Source: Neckera pumila | Taxonomy: Eukaryota > Streptophyta > Bryopsida > Hypnales > Neckeraceae | Assembly: GCA_963969595.1 (NCBI GenBank) | Contig: OZ018413.1 | Location: 15,241,711 to 15,305,710, forward strand | Reading direction: 5' to 3' | DNA: 64,000 nucleotides | In this document: positions 24,673-36,420 of the stretch, in pieces | Layout of the letters: each line of letters starts with the position of its first letter | How positions within the stretch are numbered: position 1 is the stretch's first letter | The notes under the pieces: generated by a model | Seen by the model: only the letters and a program-made list of their open reading frames with translations | What the model was told of the DNA's origin: nothing | Database searches by the model: none | Translations under genes and position numbers: made by a program

Positions 24673-24756
24673 GGTAAGTTGACCTCAAAGTACAACCTTA
24701 GCCCAATTGTTACTCAAACATTGTAACTCCATTTGGACCCCTATTCCATCCATACC

Positions 24757-25454
24757 TTAACCCCTAAAGTTTTTTTACTATGTTTTCACCAAAAATGCTC
24801 CAAAACTGCCATTTCTAATACTACTGCCAAATTTCAGAAGTTGGATACATGCTTGAAAAAATTCAGATCATTTAGAAATGTACATCATATAGGGAAAAAA
24901 TAGTAAGTAGGAAGAGGTAGAAAATGATTTAAAACACTAAATTGTTAAGAATTTATTTATGGAATTGAAAAATGCCAATTCCAACAGTTGTAATGTTGTA
25001 ATAAACAATCTACACCCAAAGTTTTTATTTTTTTCAAAAATATCAAAAATTGAGTGAAAAAAAGGACTTCAAAGTTTATTTTAGAGTTGAGACTCCATAA
25101 CTACCCTCAAACTAAGAATCCTCATAACTTTTGATTCATAGATCCAAATGGAATGATTCAAAGCTTCCCGCCTACATTTAAATCTAAAGAATCAATTTCA
25201 AATTTTTTATTTTTTAAAAAGTTATTTTTAAAGAAGTTCTTTTTGCTGCCTGGGCTGCCCACTGAGTATTGAAAATGACATATTATGCAATAACTTTTTA
25301 ATCATGTAGTCAAACGTTATGAAAATTGTTGGGCCTTAAAGATAGGAAAATGCTGTGTAAAAATCTGAAAGAAAAAAAATAAAAACTCCGCTCATAGTGA
25401 GCTGTCCAAAAAAGTTATGTTCTCAAAAAAGCATATTTAGGACTTTAGGGTTAA
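24757..25454 (+). mobile_element. TTAACCCC-TIR element, about 0.7 kb
   Basis: It begins TTAACCCCTAAAGT and ends GACTTTAGGGTTAA. It lies 84 bp from the preceding member, in the same orientation. The interior is more diverged, but keeps the ccaaatggaatgattcaaag motif shared by the family. Confidence 0.7.
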
Positions 25455-25459
25455 GTTGG

Positions 25460-25700
25460 GTTGGGTTTCTTTTGCTTGTTTTGTTTGTTTTGTTTTATAC
25501 ATTGAGATCTCCGGGACCTTGCATCCTTCGGTCATATTTATGATATTGTTGGAAAGCTCTCTGCATGGAGGGGTGCACAAGCTTTGTTTCATAGTGTTCC
25601 AACTTACGGCAAAAAAGATATTGAATTTAGAAGTTTTTATGAATTAAAAATTACTTTTACTTTTTATTATACCATGGCAACAATACAAGGAATGAATGTA
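25460..25700 (+). repeat. AT-decayed copy of the 13,030-13,290 repeat
   Basis: The order is the same: TTTTG tract, ggaaagct, ggaggggtgcac, tattgaattt, aaaattacttttacttt. Differences are mainly C to T and G to A, as expected from methyl-CpG decay. A 102-codon frame crosses it, but I see no family motif. Confidence 0.5.
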
Positions 25701-26500
25701 GTCAAGGTTGGCCAGAATTCACATATAGACTGGCCTTGTGTTTTGAGTTCACATGTAGGTAGGTGGTGTGGAATGGGGGCTCACAAGTTTGCAACTGGGT
25801 TGGAGAATTATTGTTTCTTGAATGTAGGTTTGAGTATATATTTAAAATTTAATTATGTCATGTTGTGGTCCATTGACATGTTGTTTATATGAATTGAAAT
25901 CCTTACAATAGAATGTCTTCAACTTTATACATGACGTAACATGGATTCAAAGTAATAGAGCCCTAGGCAATGGTTCTCTCTAAAATTTATTCAAGATTGC
26001 TTTTCTATGACACTTTAATCCCTAAAAGTCCTTGAAAGTCTTGTTCAAATTTGATTGTGAATTTCAAAGTATCCATTTTTGGTTTAATTTAAGTTTAGAA
26101 AATGAAGCCAAATAAATTTTCTTTCTACTCCATTTCAAAAGTTTGGAAAAAATAAGAAATTCAATGAACTATTAAAATTGGAAGTTCTATATATTTGAGT
26201 CCAAACAAACATAGTATTGTATGTATTTTATTTTATTTTTTAAATGATTTTCAAGATTGACTTACAAAATATTTTTTGTCGTTCTAATCTTCATTTATGG
26301 CCCAAATTCCAAATTATTCTGTTATATATTTTAATTGATATAATTTTATATACATAGTTCACTTGAAAAAATCACAATAATTTGATTTTTCCTCAATGAA
26401 GTTTTGAAAAATTAATTTCTACAAAAAAGTATTTATTTATCTACAAAAATTATCAAATTCCTAGTCACATCACCTATGTAAAGGCTTAATTTAAATTGAT
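25700..26500. other. Intergenic, nothing recognised
   Basis: AT-rich sequence with no open frame of note, no RNA gene and no clear terminal repeats. Confidence 0.5.
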
Positions 26501-26521
26501 GATTGAAGGTCATTGCCAAGG

Positions 26522-26742
26522 ATGCCACATTTAACTACTTTTGGACTTTTGAAAGTCCAAAATTAATAACGGTCTTCAATAGAAAAAAAATTGATCATCA
26601 AGAGATAGTGCAAAACATCAGGAGATCTATCCAAAACATCCGGAGATCTATTCAAGTATCGAGAGATCTATCCAAACATTGTGGGATCCCACAATGTTTA
26701 GTCTAGAATTCATTGAATAGTCCAAAGTAGTTAAATGTGGCA
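26522..26742. mobile_element. MITE of about 221 bp with ATGCCACATTTAACTAC ends
   Basis: The first 20 bases (ATGCCACATTTAACTACTTT) are the reverse complement of the last 20; with one extra T the inverted repeats reach about 25 bp. The block A copy near position 40 lacks the insert, confirming the boundaries to within a few bases; AAGG-like bases flank it on both sides. The inside has three or four degenerate 20-bp repeats (ggagatctatcc core) and a 26-bp perfect palindrome at 26,674-26,699. No coding capacity. The superfamily is undetermined. Confidence 0.82.
26674..26699. repeat. Perfect 26-bp palindrome inside the MITE
   Basis: The half-site AAACATTGTGGGA is followed directly by its reverse complement, with a GGATCC centre. 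It could extrude as a cruciform or act as a dimeric protein site within the element. Confidence 0.9.
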
Positions 26743-26999
26743 TAAGGGTGTTTTGGATGTAAGAAAAGAAAACAATTACTTGAAAAGTATTTACATTATT
26801 TATTCTTTATGGTTGCTTTTCCCTCTAGAAGAAATCTCAAATTAATTGAATCATTTTTGTTACATTTAAAATTTTTATTTTACTTATTATTTTTAAAATT
26901 ACAACAATTCTTCTAGTGACAACCTTCAAGTCAATACTGGTTTTGGTGACTTTTATTTTGTGATAAGGAGATTTATATATATTTTTGTATTGACAAATA

Positions 27000-29900
27000 T
27001 AGGGTGCATTTGTGTATATATAGTGCATCTGTTTAGAATTAAGGAATATTGATGCTTGCATATACATGGTCACTAGGTCACTTGACGAACACATGAAATA
27101 TGAAGTCATATGACTAAAAGTTTGTAATTTGTTTCTTCTTTCATATATTCAACAATAAGTTTTGCACAGCTTATTATTTTTACGTCTCCACCATTCTATT
27201 ATGTGTCAATAGTTTTTAAGGTCCAGCCCAATATAGTACATATCTAATTTAATATTATTACTCAATATATTATAATTCTATAAATTAAAAAATTTCCAAA
27301 AACTAAAAACATTTGAATTTTATTAGAAAAAATACAATAAAAGTCATGGAGTCATGAGTTTGTATATTACAAAATAAATAAATTTTTCAGAATTAAAATT
27401 TAGAAATAATTTGAAAATTATAAACTTTTTTTTAATGTTTAAAAATTTCCATCCAAGAAATATTTGAATTGTTATAGTTTTTTCTAGGCTTTTAACAGCC
27501 AAATTTTTGTGTTTGTATATTTAATATTTTAAATTTCAAACTTGAAAATTATTAAAAAAATTATACTTCAAATTTACAAATTAAATTACAGCAATAAAAA
27601 GTTTAAAAGACTAAAATTCATTAATGGTTTTTGAAAATTTGAACTTACTATTAGATGGAAATATTGTGCCAAATTGGCTCATTAAGTTGTCTCTCTAATT
27701 AGAAGTGGCAGCATCAATATAGGGCACTAGTTGGTCGGCCTTTTTTCTTGATACCAAGGTTGTAGGCCGCGGAGAAGTACTACAATTGTATTTGTCATTT
27801 GTCTTTGAGGGGGCATTAAGAAGATCTTGATAAGCCATTCGTTCTCTAATAAGGTCGTGTGCATCTTTTGTGACATCTTTTGTACATTGCTTGTCATCAT
27901 TGCCCTTGGCAAGTTTGGTACTTTGATAGACCAATTCAAGGGCAGCATAGTACAAAAATTGTCCTTGGGACTTTGGGGATTAAGGATGTGGGGTTATTTC
28001 TTTCCAAAATTAATTATAGGTCGATTATTTGTAATTTTTACAAAAAAATTGAATAGTTTTAACATTGCATGATAGTTTCACACCATAACATTTTCAACTA
28101 TAAATCTAAACCTTTCAATTGGGTGTCACTTGTAGCGTGGAGTGCAATATAGTCTTAGTGAATAAAATACATAAATTTTCAAAGTAAACATGCTAAGATA
28201 TATTTTATTGTGGTTGTGTTGAAAATAGGTATATTCAAATGCGACCTACGATCTTAAATACTCTCACCATTGGCAAACTTTAATTTTCAAGGCCTATGAA
28301 CTTATTAAACTATAAGTACATTTCAAAAAGTATTTAAGGTATTAGCATTCAAATTTGCAAATTCTAGTGACGGCCTATAGGTAGTAACTTGTTTAGCCGA
28401 TGTTTTTGTATTCAAGAATATAAAATGCATTGATAGGTATGAAGAGACATGTCGTTACTTCTTGACCATGGAGTTTTGAGGCCAAACAACTTGGAAGCCA
28501 TGAAATGAAACCACATGGTTGAAACCACAAAGTGTTGCTTCAAAAAATTTGTGTGTCCCTTCACCTAAAATTTTATAATTTTAATTTAAAAATTGACCTT
28601 TGAGAGTTGAAAAGTTATTTAAGGTGCAAATTTAATAATAATTTTTTGTATTTATTGTATTATATACTCTTACCATTGGCAAATTTAAAGCCATCTTGTC
28701 TATACTATAAATGAAATCAATGAAAAAATATTCATCAAGATGGACCACATTGTGTTGAAATATGGGTCAATTTGAATAACATTTTACTAAATGTACTTAA
28801 ATGAAGCCCTAACTCTATAGCTTTACTATTAAATAGCATCATGCTTGTAGCCACATGCAAAATGTTAAACTTCAAAAATTATCATTTACTATGATAAGTA
28901 TATAGTATTAAATTCCCTGTTTGTGAAAAATGTACCTTTTAGGTTCACAACCATATGGCTCGTGTGGGAATATGTATCCTTAATATACATTCTTTTTATT
29001 GGGTGTACAAGGAAAGGAAGAGGGATAGTCCATATTCCAATAATGAAGAATATGTATTATAGAATGCAACTTAGAATAATAATTTAATGGTGGATTTTAA
29101 ATAAAATCTGTCCTACATGGTTCACATATCATATCAACCATTAAATATACCACTATCCTAAGATATACTTATTATACTTATTTTAAATCAAATATTGGAA
29201 AAATTCTTTCAATTTTATTGTAGATTGGATAGTATTAATTTTTCACAATAATTCTTTCATATTAAACTTAAATGTTAATTGCTAATTATTGCAATTTTTT
29301 AGCCATTATTTTTATACTAAATTATTCAATAATATTTTGAAAGAGGATTACTATTATGTAAGCATAAAAATGTGAGCCCATGAGCTTAAAATACTACATA
29401 CCTATGTTATAGGTGTATATACTATAGAAATCGTCTATGATCATAGAGTATATATGTTACAAATACCCATACTATAGCTGTTTATAATACATACACCTTC
29501 TATAGCGTGTGGTATCTATATTATAGGTACCTATAGTATAGGTTCAATGCTCACAAGCTCGCATTCTTAGGCTCACAAGCTTGCATTCTTAGGCTCACAT
29601 ACTAACACCAGTGGTAGAAGCAAAAATCATGACTTTTTGTGCTTGGTACATATTTGTGTTTATCCGTTCTTCAAAATTTGAACGCCTTGTCTTTTAGGGA
29701 TTTAAAGGGTTAATATAAACTGTTGATTTTACATAATCCTAATTAGAAGACAAATTGGCTATACATAGTGCAAGGAAAACTGACAATTAATATTCAATGA
29801 ATCACTGGATTTCCTAAATAGCCAATTCAAAATGGCAATAGTAGTCAAATTACCATTTTGTAATATAAATAAAAATGTAAGGAATAACTAAATCAAAACA

Positions 29901-30560
29901 ATAACTAATCCAATAATACAACAATGTTTAGAGAGTCTTAGATATTTGTTGTTTTTGCACAAATTTCTTTTTGGACATTGCTTTTATGTGCAATCGGATA
30001 TGCTCATTAAAAAAGTCCCAACCTTTTGAATTTGCAGCATTGCTTGTTTTATTGTGATAACACTTTCCAAGTTTAAAACTGATATAGTCTACAACATAAA
30101 AGGATAGGTACCTTGCATTAGTTGCTTGAGTTTACAAAGTTTTAAGATTTAGAATTGATCTAACTTATCATAATATGACAAATTAGACAAGTCTATTTAG
30201 GCATGCTTTCTACTAGTGTTAGATGCAATAGTGTAATCAACACAACAAATTACAATATTCATCTTCTATAGGCTTGCAATAGAAAAACTTCCAATGCATT
30301 GTTTTGGATGTCAAACAAAGCGTTTCAATCATCCTAAGGCTATGAACATGCATTTTATAGGTAGGATGGTTTTCTTTCATAAGATTATTTCTAATCAAAC
30401 TCAAAAAAATCAAAACTCAAAAATGGGCTAAAGAACAGAACATTGCTGCAATCCTTCACACAACAATCGATGCATGACCTATATTGTGCTGAATACTTCA
30501 AAGACCTTGAGGCTAAAGAACGGAGCAATGCTGCAAATAGTAATTACAACAATGTTTGTC
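27000..30560. other. AT-rich intergenic DNA of block B, no gene
   Basis: It matches block A at 27,045-27,235 (2,850-3,030), 27,970-28,300 (8,160-8,480) and 28,690-28,945 (12,000-12,245). It is much shorter than the block A counterpart, so elements were gained in A or lost in B. 29,548-29,608 holds a direct repeat (cgcattcttaggctcacaag). No coding or RNA gene is seen. Confidence 0.55.
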
Positions 30561-30567
30561 TTTGTTT

Positions 30568-31360
30568 TTAACTCCTAAAGTTCAAAAGTCCCCTCGGTGG
30601 ACATTTGGATTTTAGACAAGCTTGTATGACCTCAATTATTGACATGATTTTTTGAAACTTTTATTGAAGATAGAAAAATACATTAGCTTTATAAGATTAT
30701 AATTTTGATTTCAATTGGTGCCTAAGAGAAAATTTATACCACTCTAAGCTCCAAAAGCAGTTTGGCTAGGCAAAGGAAAAAAATACAAAACATTGAAATT
30801 GAAATTGAATCTTTTTTCATAGATTATTATTTTGTGTACATGGAAAGCTTTGATTCATTCCATTTGGATTAGTGATGTGAAAGTTATGGAGCTTCTTGTT
30901 TTGTAGGTACTTATAGCATTTCCTTCAAAAAATAACATAGGATTCAATTCTGAAGTCAATTTTCACATTTTTCCTATAAAAAAGAGTTTCAAATAGTTAA
31001 GTTTGCTTGCTAGAATAATCTCACTAGAGGGATTCGGGTATTTCAATTCTATCATAGAACTATTAATGATTTATTTTTCTCCTTATATCTTGTACCTACT
31101 TCTACAAAACAATTTCTTTTAAAAAGGTGCCGAAAAACTTGTATTCTTCACTTTAAATGCAAATATCTTGCAATCTACATCATGGTCAAAGTTTTTGAAA
31201 TTTCTTGCACACATTCTTATATAAGTCTAGTGCAAGATCCTAAGGTTAGATATGCAAAAATAACGATTTTCAAAGCTTTTTGCACTTTTCAATAGAAATG
31301 TTTAAGTTTTGAGTGTTTTTTTGACGAGACAAAGGCCTTGGGATTTTGATTAGGGGTTAA
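30568..31360. mobile_element. TTAACCCC-TIR element, about 0.8 kb
   Basis: The left end is TTAACTCCTAAAGTTC and the right end TAGGGGTTAA, with family phrases inside: a gggacaaatgggattttg-like stretch near 30,600, and aaaggccttgggatttt near 31,333. The orientation is opposite to the copy at 54,355. It is diverged and non-coding. Confidence 0.6.
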
Positions 31361-32600
31361 TAAAAGTGCTGTCAATGTAACAACCAGATTCTGGCTCGTA
31401 CTTCCAAGTTATGAAACAATTCAAATTAAAAGCACTTTGAGAAGGATCGAGCACATTGTAGGTGTCATGCCTGCTTCCCAACATGTTGCAAAGTCAAGTA
31501 CAGAATATGTGGCCCGGAAGAATTTTTTGCTAACTCATCAGCTACTATCCTCTATAATGCAACATCTATGCTTTATATAGGTATGAGCTATTGAGCTTGG
31601 ATTTTCCTTTGAGGAACTTCGCTTGTCTGCTCCCCATTTGGAAATCCAATATGTACTGTACTGTACAGTACAGACTGTTAAGCTAGCTATACATATGGTC
31701 TGCAAGTTTCCAGTGATATGTGCACAACATGTTCCAAGGGCACATGCAGAGGTGTCTACAAATGGTATGTTTCAAAGGGACGTAATCGTGACCAAGTTCA
31801 CTCACCTCAAAAGAAACTACCTCACAGAAACTAGCTTAAGACAGGCAAGTCAGAGTATCCAAACAGGCATATCCTTTTGAAATTTGACTTGTCTATCCTA
31901 GGTCCCACTTGTAATTGTACAAGTAATTACTTGAGAACAGTTATCCTATTTTGATTCTATATGGATTATGCAACATGTACTGTACACCCCCTACATGAAA
32001 GGTTGACGCCCCCCCTTTTGCACCCTTCAGCTTTTTTACATTACTTTGAACACAATTGACATTTCTTGTTTTCGTCAATCAACATTTGTGTCTAACCCAA
32101 TCTCCCTCAAGTATACCAAATTTTCAATTTCAAAAAACCAAAACTCCATTTTTGGTGAATTTTTTTAATTTTTTTTCACGGTTTTACATGAAAATTCATA
32201 GAAAAATTTTAATGAAGAATTTTTTAAATTCCATAGCGGAGATACATAGGAAACATCCAAACGCACATCTTTCCTTCAACAAACATCTTCAAAAAAGTTT
32301 CAGAATTATCGTAGCAGAAGTTACAATGGAGGCGTGAATAGTGCTCAAAATTTTGAAAATTCATATCTCTTTATTGTAATTAGTTCTTTTTTTTCCCCTT
32401 GCATTGTAACTAATTTTACACATTTGAGCATGATGGTACAATTACTTTATCAAAATCTAATTATAAGTATAGGTTTATAGAGCGTTTCTTTGGTTAGAAG
32501 GACCCATTGCCGAAGCGTAGTCTAGATTCGCGACAAGCGTTCCCTTCTTGGGAGAAGGAAGATTCCACTTCACCTGGCCAATGGGGGCAAGGCGGTCACG
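31361..32600. other. Intergenic, part of block B duplication
   Basis: 31,845-31,915 matches 12,685-12,770 (tatccaaacaggcatat, then cccacttgtaatt). 32,470-32,600 matches 13,905-14,025. An 18-bp palindrome built on CTGTACTGT lies at 31,656-31,673. The frames at 31,623-31,880 and 32,056-32,337 have no recognisable domains. Confidence 0.45.
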
Positions 32601-34680
32601 CTTGTAACGTAAGGTAGACAAGCCTATTACCACCCTGATTTGCAATCTAAGTATATTGGGGCAAATTCCAATAAGGGCATGTATTTTTCAGAGGTGTGCG
32701 CTTGTTTCGTGAATCAAACCCAAGTGGAATTATAATTTTTCAATCAAAATTGTAATTTCTACAAATTTTTGAAGAGTCAACCCTGAAATTACAAAACCAC
32801 TTGTAGACTGGAGTCATAAACATCATACCAACAACCCATAACCACCCTTCCATGTATCTATTAGCACGTAAGTATGGACCAATGAAAAATTGACACATTA
32901 GTCTTTGTGATATCAATGCTCTGATTTTGTCAAGAAAGTGAGTGGAGTTGGATGAGTGTAGTGATGGAAATGGGGCCAAAACTAGGATGGCGGAAATAGG
33001 AAGCTGGCGGCTTTAGGCTGGTTTACCTTAGTTGTGTGACGAGCCTCCTGCTGGAGCAGGTCTCTCAGCCAGGCAGCCAGGCCAATATAAAGAAGAACCC
33101 GCCCCGGTCGAACGCTCCTCCCTCTCGCCGGACGCGCAGCCGCTGCTCCATATCCGATTTTCGCGGTTTGGCACGTCTTCCTCGTCGCCTATCTCCGTAC
33201 TCGGCTCCCCCGTCTCGTATTTCCGGCGACTCCCTCGTAGAGACGGTGCCAGGCAAATCCCACCGTCTCCGTGCTCGTCATTGTGTGTGCTAGGTCGTTG
33301 TTTGTGCAGCGCTGTCCTCCTCCGTGCTGACCACAAAGTAATGTAGAAATCAAATTTCGACATAGCAGTGAGATTGTTATTATGAAATTCAGTGGAATTT
33401 GGATATGGTCCAAATCCAAACTGAGTTTGAAACACCCTGATACAATCCTGAAACCTCGGGATGCTACAACCGGGTCTACAGCAAAATGTGATGAAATTTT
33501 GAGGACTAATTACTCTCACTGGTCTAATGTGCACACAATGTGCTGCATCCGAATAGCGCCCCAGTGATTTTCTAGAGAATATTGGCAATTGTGAATTGGA
33601 TTCCTGGGCCCCAACCTCCACGAAAATCACCACCTGTGCTGAAGCTCTAGAGCGAAGGAAGTAAATTGCTTACGACGCTGGGAGAAAACTTTTGATGGAA
33701 TTCATTAATTAGGTCGTCAGTGTTGTTGCTATCCCTGGCAATTACGTTCAGATTCAAGCTCTTGAAATATTTTGCTCGTACCATAGCCCAAATTCACACA
33801 TAGATTTGTTGTACCTCTTCTGCTTGTTCATTTCTAGTCACCTGGACAACTCAAGCAGGGATTGCTGGTGTGTCCAACAATTGTCCCAAATATACCAATT
33901 GTTTAATATCGTATAGCTAGCATTGCTCTTGTAATTCGTTTTTCTTGCAAGTCAAGTGGCCTACAGACTTGTGGCACAAATATCCTCGAAGAGGACCCCC
34001 ATGTACGCACTCTGGTCTAACGTGCGCACAATGTGCTGCATTCTTGTGCATGTCTAACTTACACTTCAACTGGTGAAATTTCTTAAAGGATTTCGTGCTT
34101 CTTATTGCTGTAATGTAATCGTGCAAAGTCTCGAAGTATCGTAGCCACAATGATTTAGTTTTACGGAGTCCATGATCCATCATGCTGAACCGTAACAGGA
34201 ACTGTTAAATTGGGTCACAGTAGAAATAAGAAGATGAAGATCATTAAATTCTTCCTTCATAATGATCACAATGTTCCTTAATACAAAAAGGAACATCTAT
34301 CTCGTCACACAGGAGAAGACTTTAAATCTATGCTTCTGATCAATGCCAACGAGCCTATTCTGTACACCTAACCGATCTCAAACCTCTGTGACAGTCCGCT
34401 GCTAGCTTCTCCATAAGACATGGTCTGTGTCCACCTCTCGCAAAAACTGCAGGACATCGCTGCACAAACAGCGAGCGCTGCAAACAGAGCGACGAGCAAG
34501 ACGACGAGGGAGGCGACGCGAGAAAATCCGATCTGAAGCAGCTGTGAGGCAGAGAAGGCGGGAGGGAGAGAAGCGCGTCCGGCGGGAGCGCAGCGCGTTC
34601 GGCGGGGCCGGTTCGTCTTTGACTTGGCTACCCGTCTGTCCCCGCAGAAGGCTCGTCGCACAACTATAAGCGCGGCCGGG
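32600..34680. mobile_element. 2-kb insertion in block B with long GC-rich inverted arms
   Basis: Relative to block A, the homology stops near 32,600 (caaggcgg) and resumes near 34,680 (caaggcgcaag). Inside, 33,016-33,330 and 34,430-34,675 are diverged inverted copies: GTTGTGTGACGAGCC faces GGCTCGTCGCACAAC, and both continue with GCCGGACGCGC, ATCCGATTTTCGCG-like, CGCCT and TTTGTGCAGCG. Long, diverged, GC-rich TIRs resemble Mutator-like elements, but no transposase or 9-bp duplication was confirmed. The left arm has TATAAA at about 33,088. A direct repeat (tggtctaatgtgcacacaat and variant) is at 33,520 and 34,012. Frames of 201 and 111 codons look like chance products of the high GC. Confidence 0.55.
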
Positions 34681-35537
34681 CAAGGCGCAAGCTTCAAAAC
34701 CATGAATCCTCCCGCCCTTACTTACAGTTGGTCAGCAACGCATCGATTTCGCGATGTCTCGGGAAGATAGACGGGACGGAGGGTCAGAATCTGGCGCTAG
34801 GAAGGTGTCATGGGGAGGATAGGTAGTGTGAGCAATTGTTGGTAAGCGTTGGATCGGAGTGTCGGTAGGTGAAGAGCAAATGATCGAAACAAGGTTGGTC
34901 TTCTTGGGATGGTTGCGCTGGAAGCGTGTGGCGCATCGCAGCAACAGGCTTTGTGGTGAGTGATGGTCACAGTTGAACGTACTTTTGAGTTTCTTGCTGT
35001 TGGGTTTCGATTCTTGTGGGAGGAGGTGAGGTTAGGGTTTGGCTCAGTGGCTGAATTGCATGCTCAAACACTTGCACTTCCCGAGAAGGTGCTTGACAGA
35101 GTGCTTGTGTTTGAAATTTATGAGTGGTCACTGAAAGATCGCCTCATGAAGCTCTTAATGGTGATGTTAAGTTACTCTGCGTTCAGTTAAGGCCGATTCG
35201 TGCTTGGTGTCATGTGTTGAAAGTGGTGCATGGGGTTGTCAAGAGTGAATAGAGGCTCTTTGTTATGCCAATTTGGGTTCTCTTACCAGTGCTTCTAAAA
35301 CCCTGTCAGCGGAGACCTTTGCATTCAGGTGGGATAGTTCTCTTTACTCTACACTTAACCCTTGCAGGACGCGGACCAAAATGCTCCGATTACTGGACCA
35401 ATAGGTGCATTCTCTGTTTCTACAGTGAACAGTGAAGTCATTCGTCGGACACTATTGGTCCTCGGTGTCCTTCAAGGGGTAAACAAAAGCCGTGATTTTC
35501 TTTTTGGTTTGAATTCAATCGTATGGTCTCCTTGCAG

Positions 35538-35696
35538 GCTGGAGAGTGAAGCCAGATGGATTTACCTTGCCATTTGTGAATGTTTGCGTCACTGTCGGGT
35601 TTGTGGCAGTTGGGCTGAGCTTGTAATGGAAGGTCTATTGTGGCGGGGAGAGTATTCGGGGTTTAGGATTTTGAAATCCTTACCTGGTTTTGAAAG
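35538..35696 (+). other. Conserved exon-like block, copy B
   Basis: It has the same acceptor (ccttgcag) and donor (gaaag|gtgact) as 14,880-15,039. The frame reads EARWIYLAICECLRHCRVCG and is open throughout, unlike copy A. It is either a leader exon or a remnant of an unidentified gene. Confidence 0.35.
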
Positions 35697-35970
35697 GTGA
35701 CTTTGAATGCGGTGAAGCAGGTGGTTGCTTCTTCTCTTTGCTGGCGCATGCATAACCATGAAAGCTCAACCTGGCTTTTAGGAACAAACCTCCTCTACCA
35801 AGCAACAATTCTTCACCGCCCTACCGACAGTTGCTCACCAACGCATCGGTTTCACGATGGTTCTTGAGGGTTGACTGAGGAACAGACTCGTGCAATTCGT
35901 AGGTGTTGCGGGAAGGATTGGTAGGGTGAGCAGTTGTCGATAAGCTTTGAAGGTTCTCCAAACTCTCCGG

Positions 35971-36420
35971 CTTCTATACCCGTTGCATCTGAGGTCTAGT
36001 AGAAGCACATTTTAGTAGGGAAGAAATGCCAGGTTGACTTATCTATTGCATTGCTTTTGCAGAACCATGTTGATGTTTGTACTCTGGATATGTTAGCCGC
36101 TGGCCTTGATGGGATGGATCCGTGGGGATTGCAGAGGACCGGGTTGCTCATGGCAGCAACCCGGCAGCTTTCGTTGTCCTCCAAATACTCCAGCTCCAAT
36201 ACCCGTTGTATCTGATATATAATAGAAGCTCATTTTAGTAGGGAAGAAATGCTAGGTTTACTTATCTGCTGTGTGCTTTCACAAAACCCTGGCAGTATAA
36301 GGAGGTGGAAAGTGGGGTGACATTTGTACTCTGGATATGCTAGCCGCTGGCGTTGATGGGATGGATCCGTGGGAATTGCAGAGGACTGGGTTGCTCATGG
36401 CAGCAACTCGGCAGCTTTGG
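35971..36420 (+). repeat. Imperfect tandem duplication, unit about 225-250 bp
   Basis: acccgttg and tagtagggaagaaatgc occur at about 35,978 and 36,201, and tactctggatatg, then agccgctgg at 36,080 and 36,328. Block A has only a shortened version near 15,320-15,400. Confidence 0.8.

Larger units (their letters stand above)
26505..26990. repeat. Left end of duplicated block B
   Basis: It matches 1-300 (ggtcattgcca, gtgttttggatgta, cttgaaaagtatt and onward). The match is split by a 0.22-kb TIR element that is absent from block A. Confidence 0.6.

Noticed and set aside
29380..29610. CRISPR-like or regulatory repeat array
   Set aside because: Only two to three direct repeats with no regular spacers, in plant nuclear DNA.
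33028..33633. 201-codon minus-strand frame
   Set aside because: It crosses the GC-rich inverted arm, overlaps several equally long frames on both strands, and has no domain or splice support.
34368..34703. 111-codon minus-strand frame with a hydrophobic stretch
   Set aside because: The high GC of the arm creates open frames in all phases; no conserved counterpart exists in the other arm.
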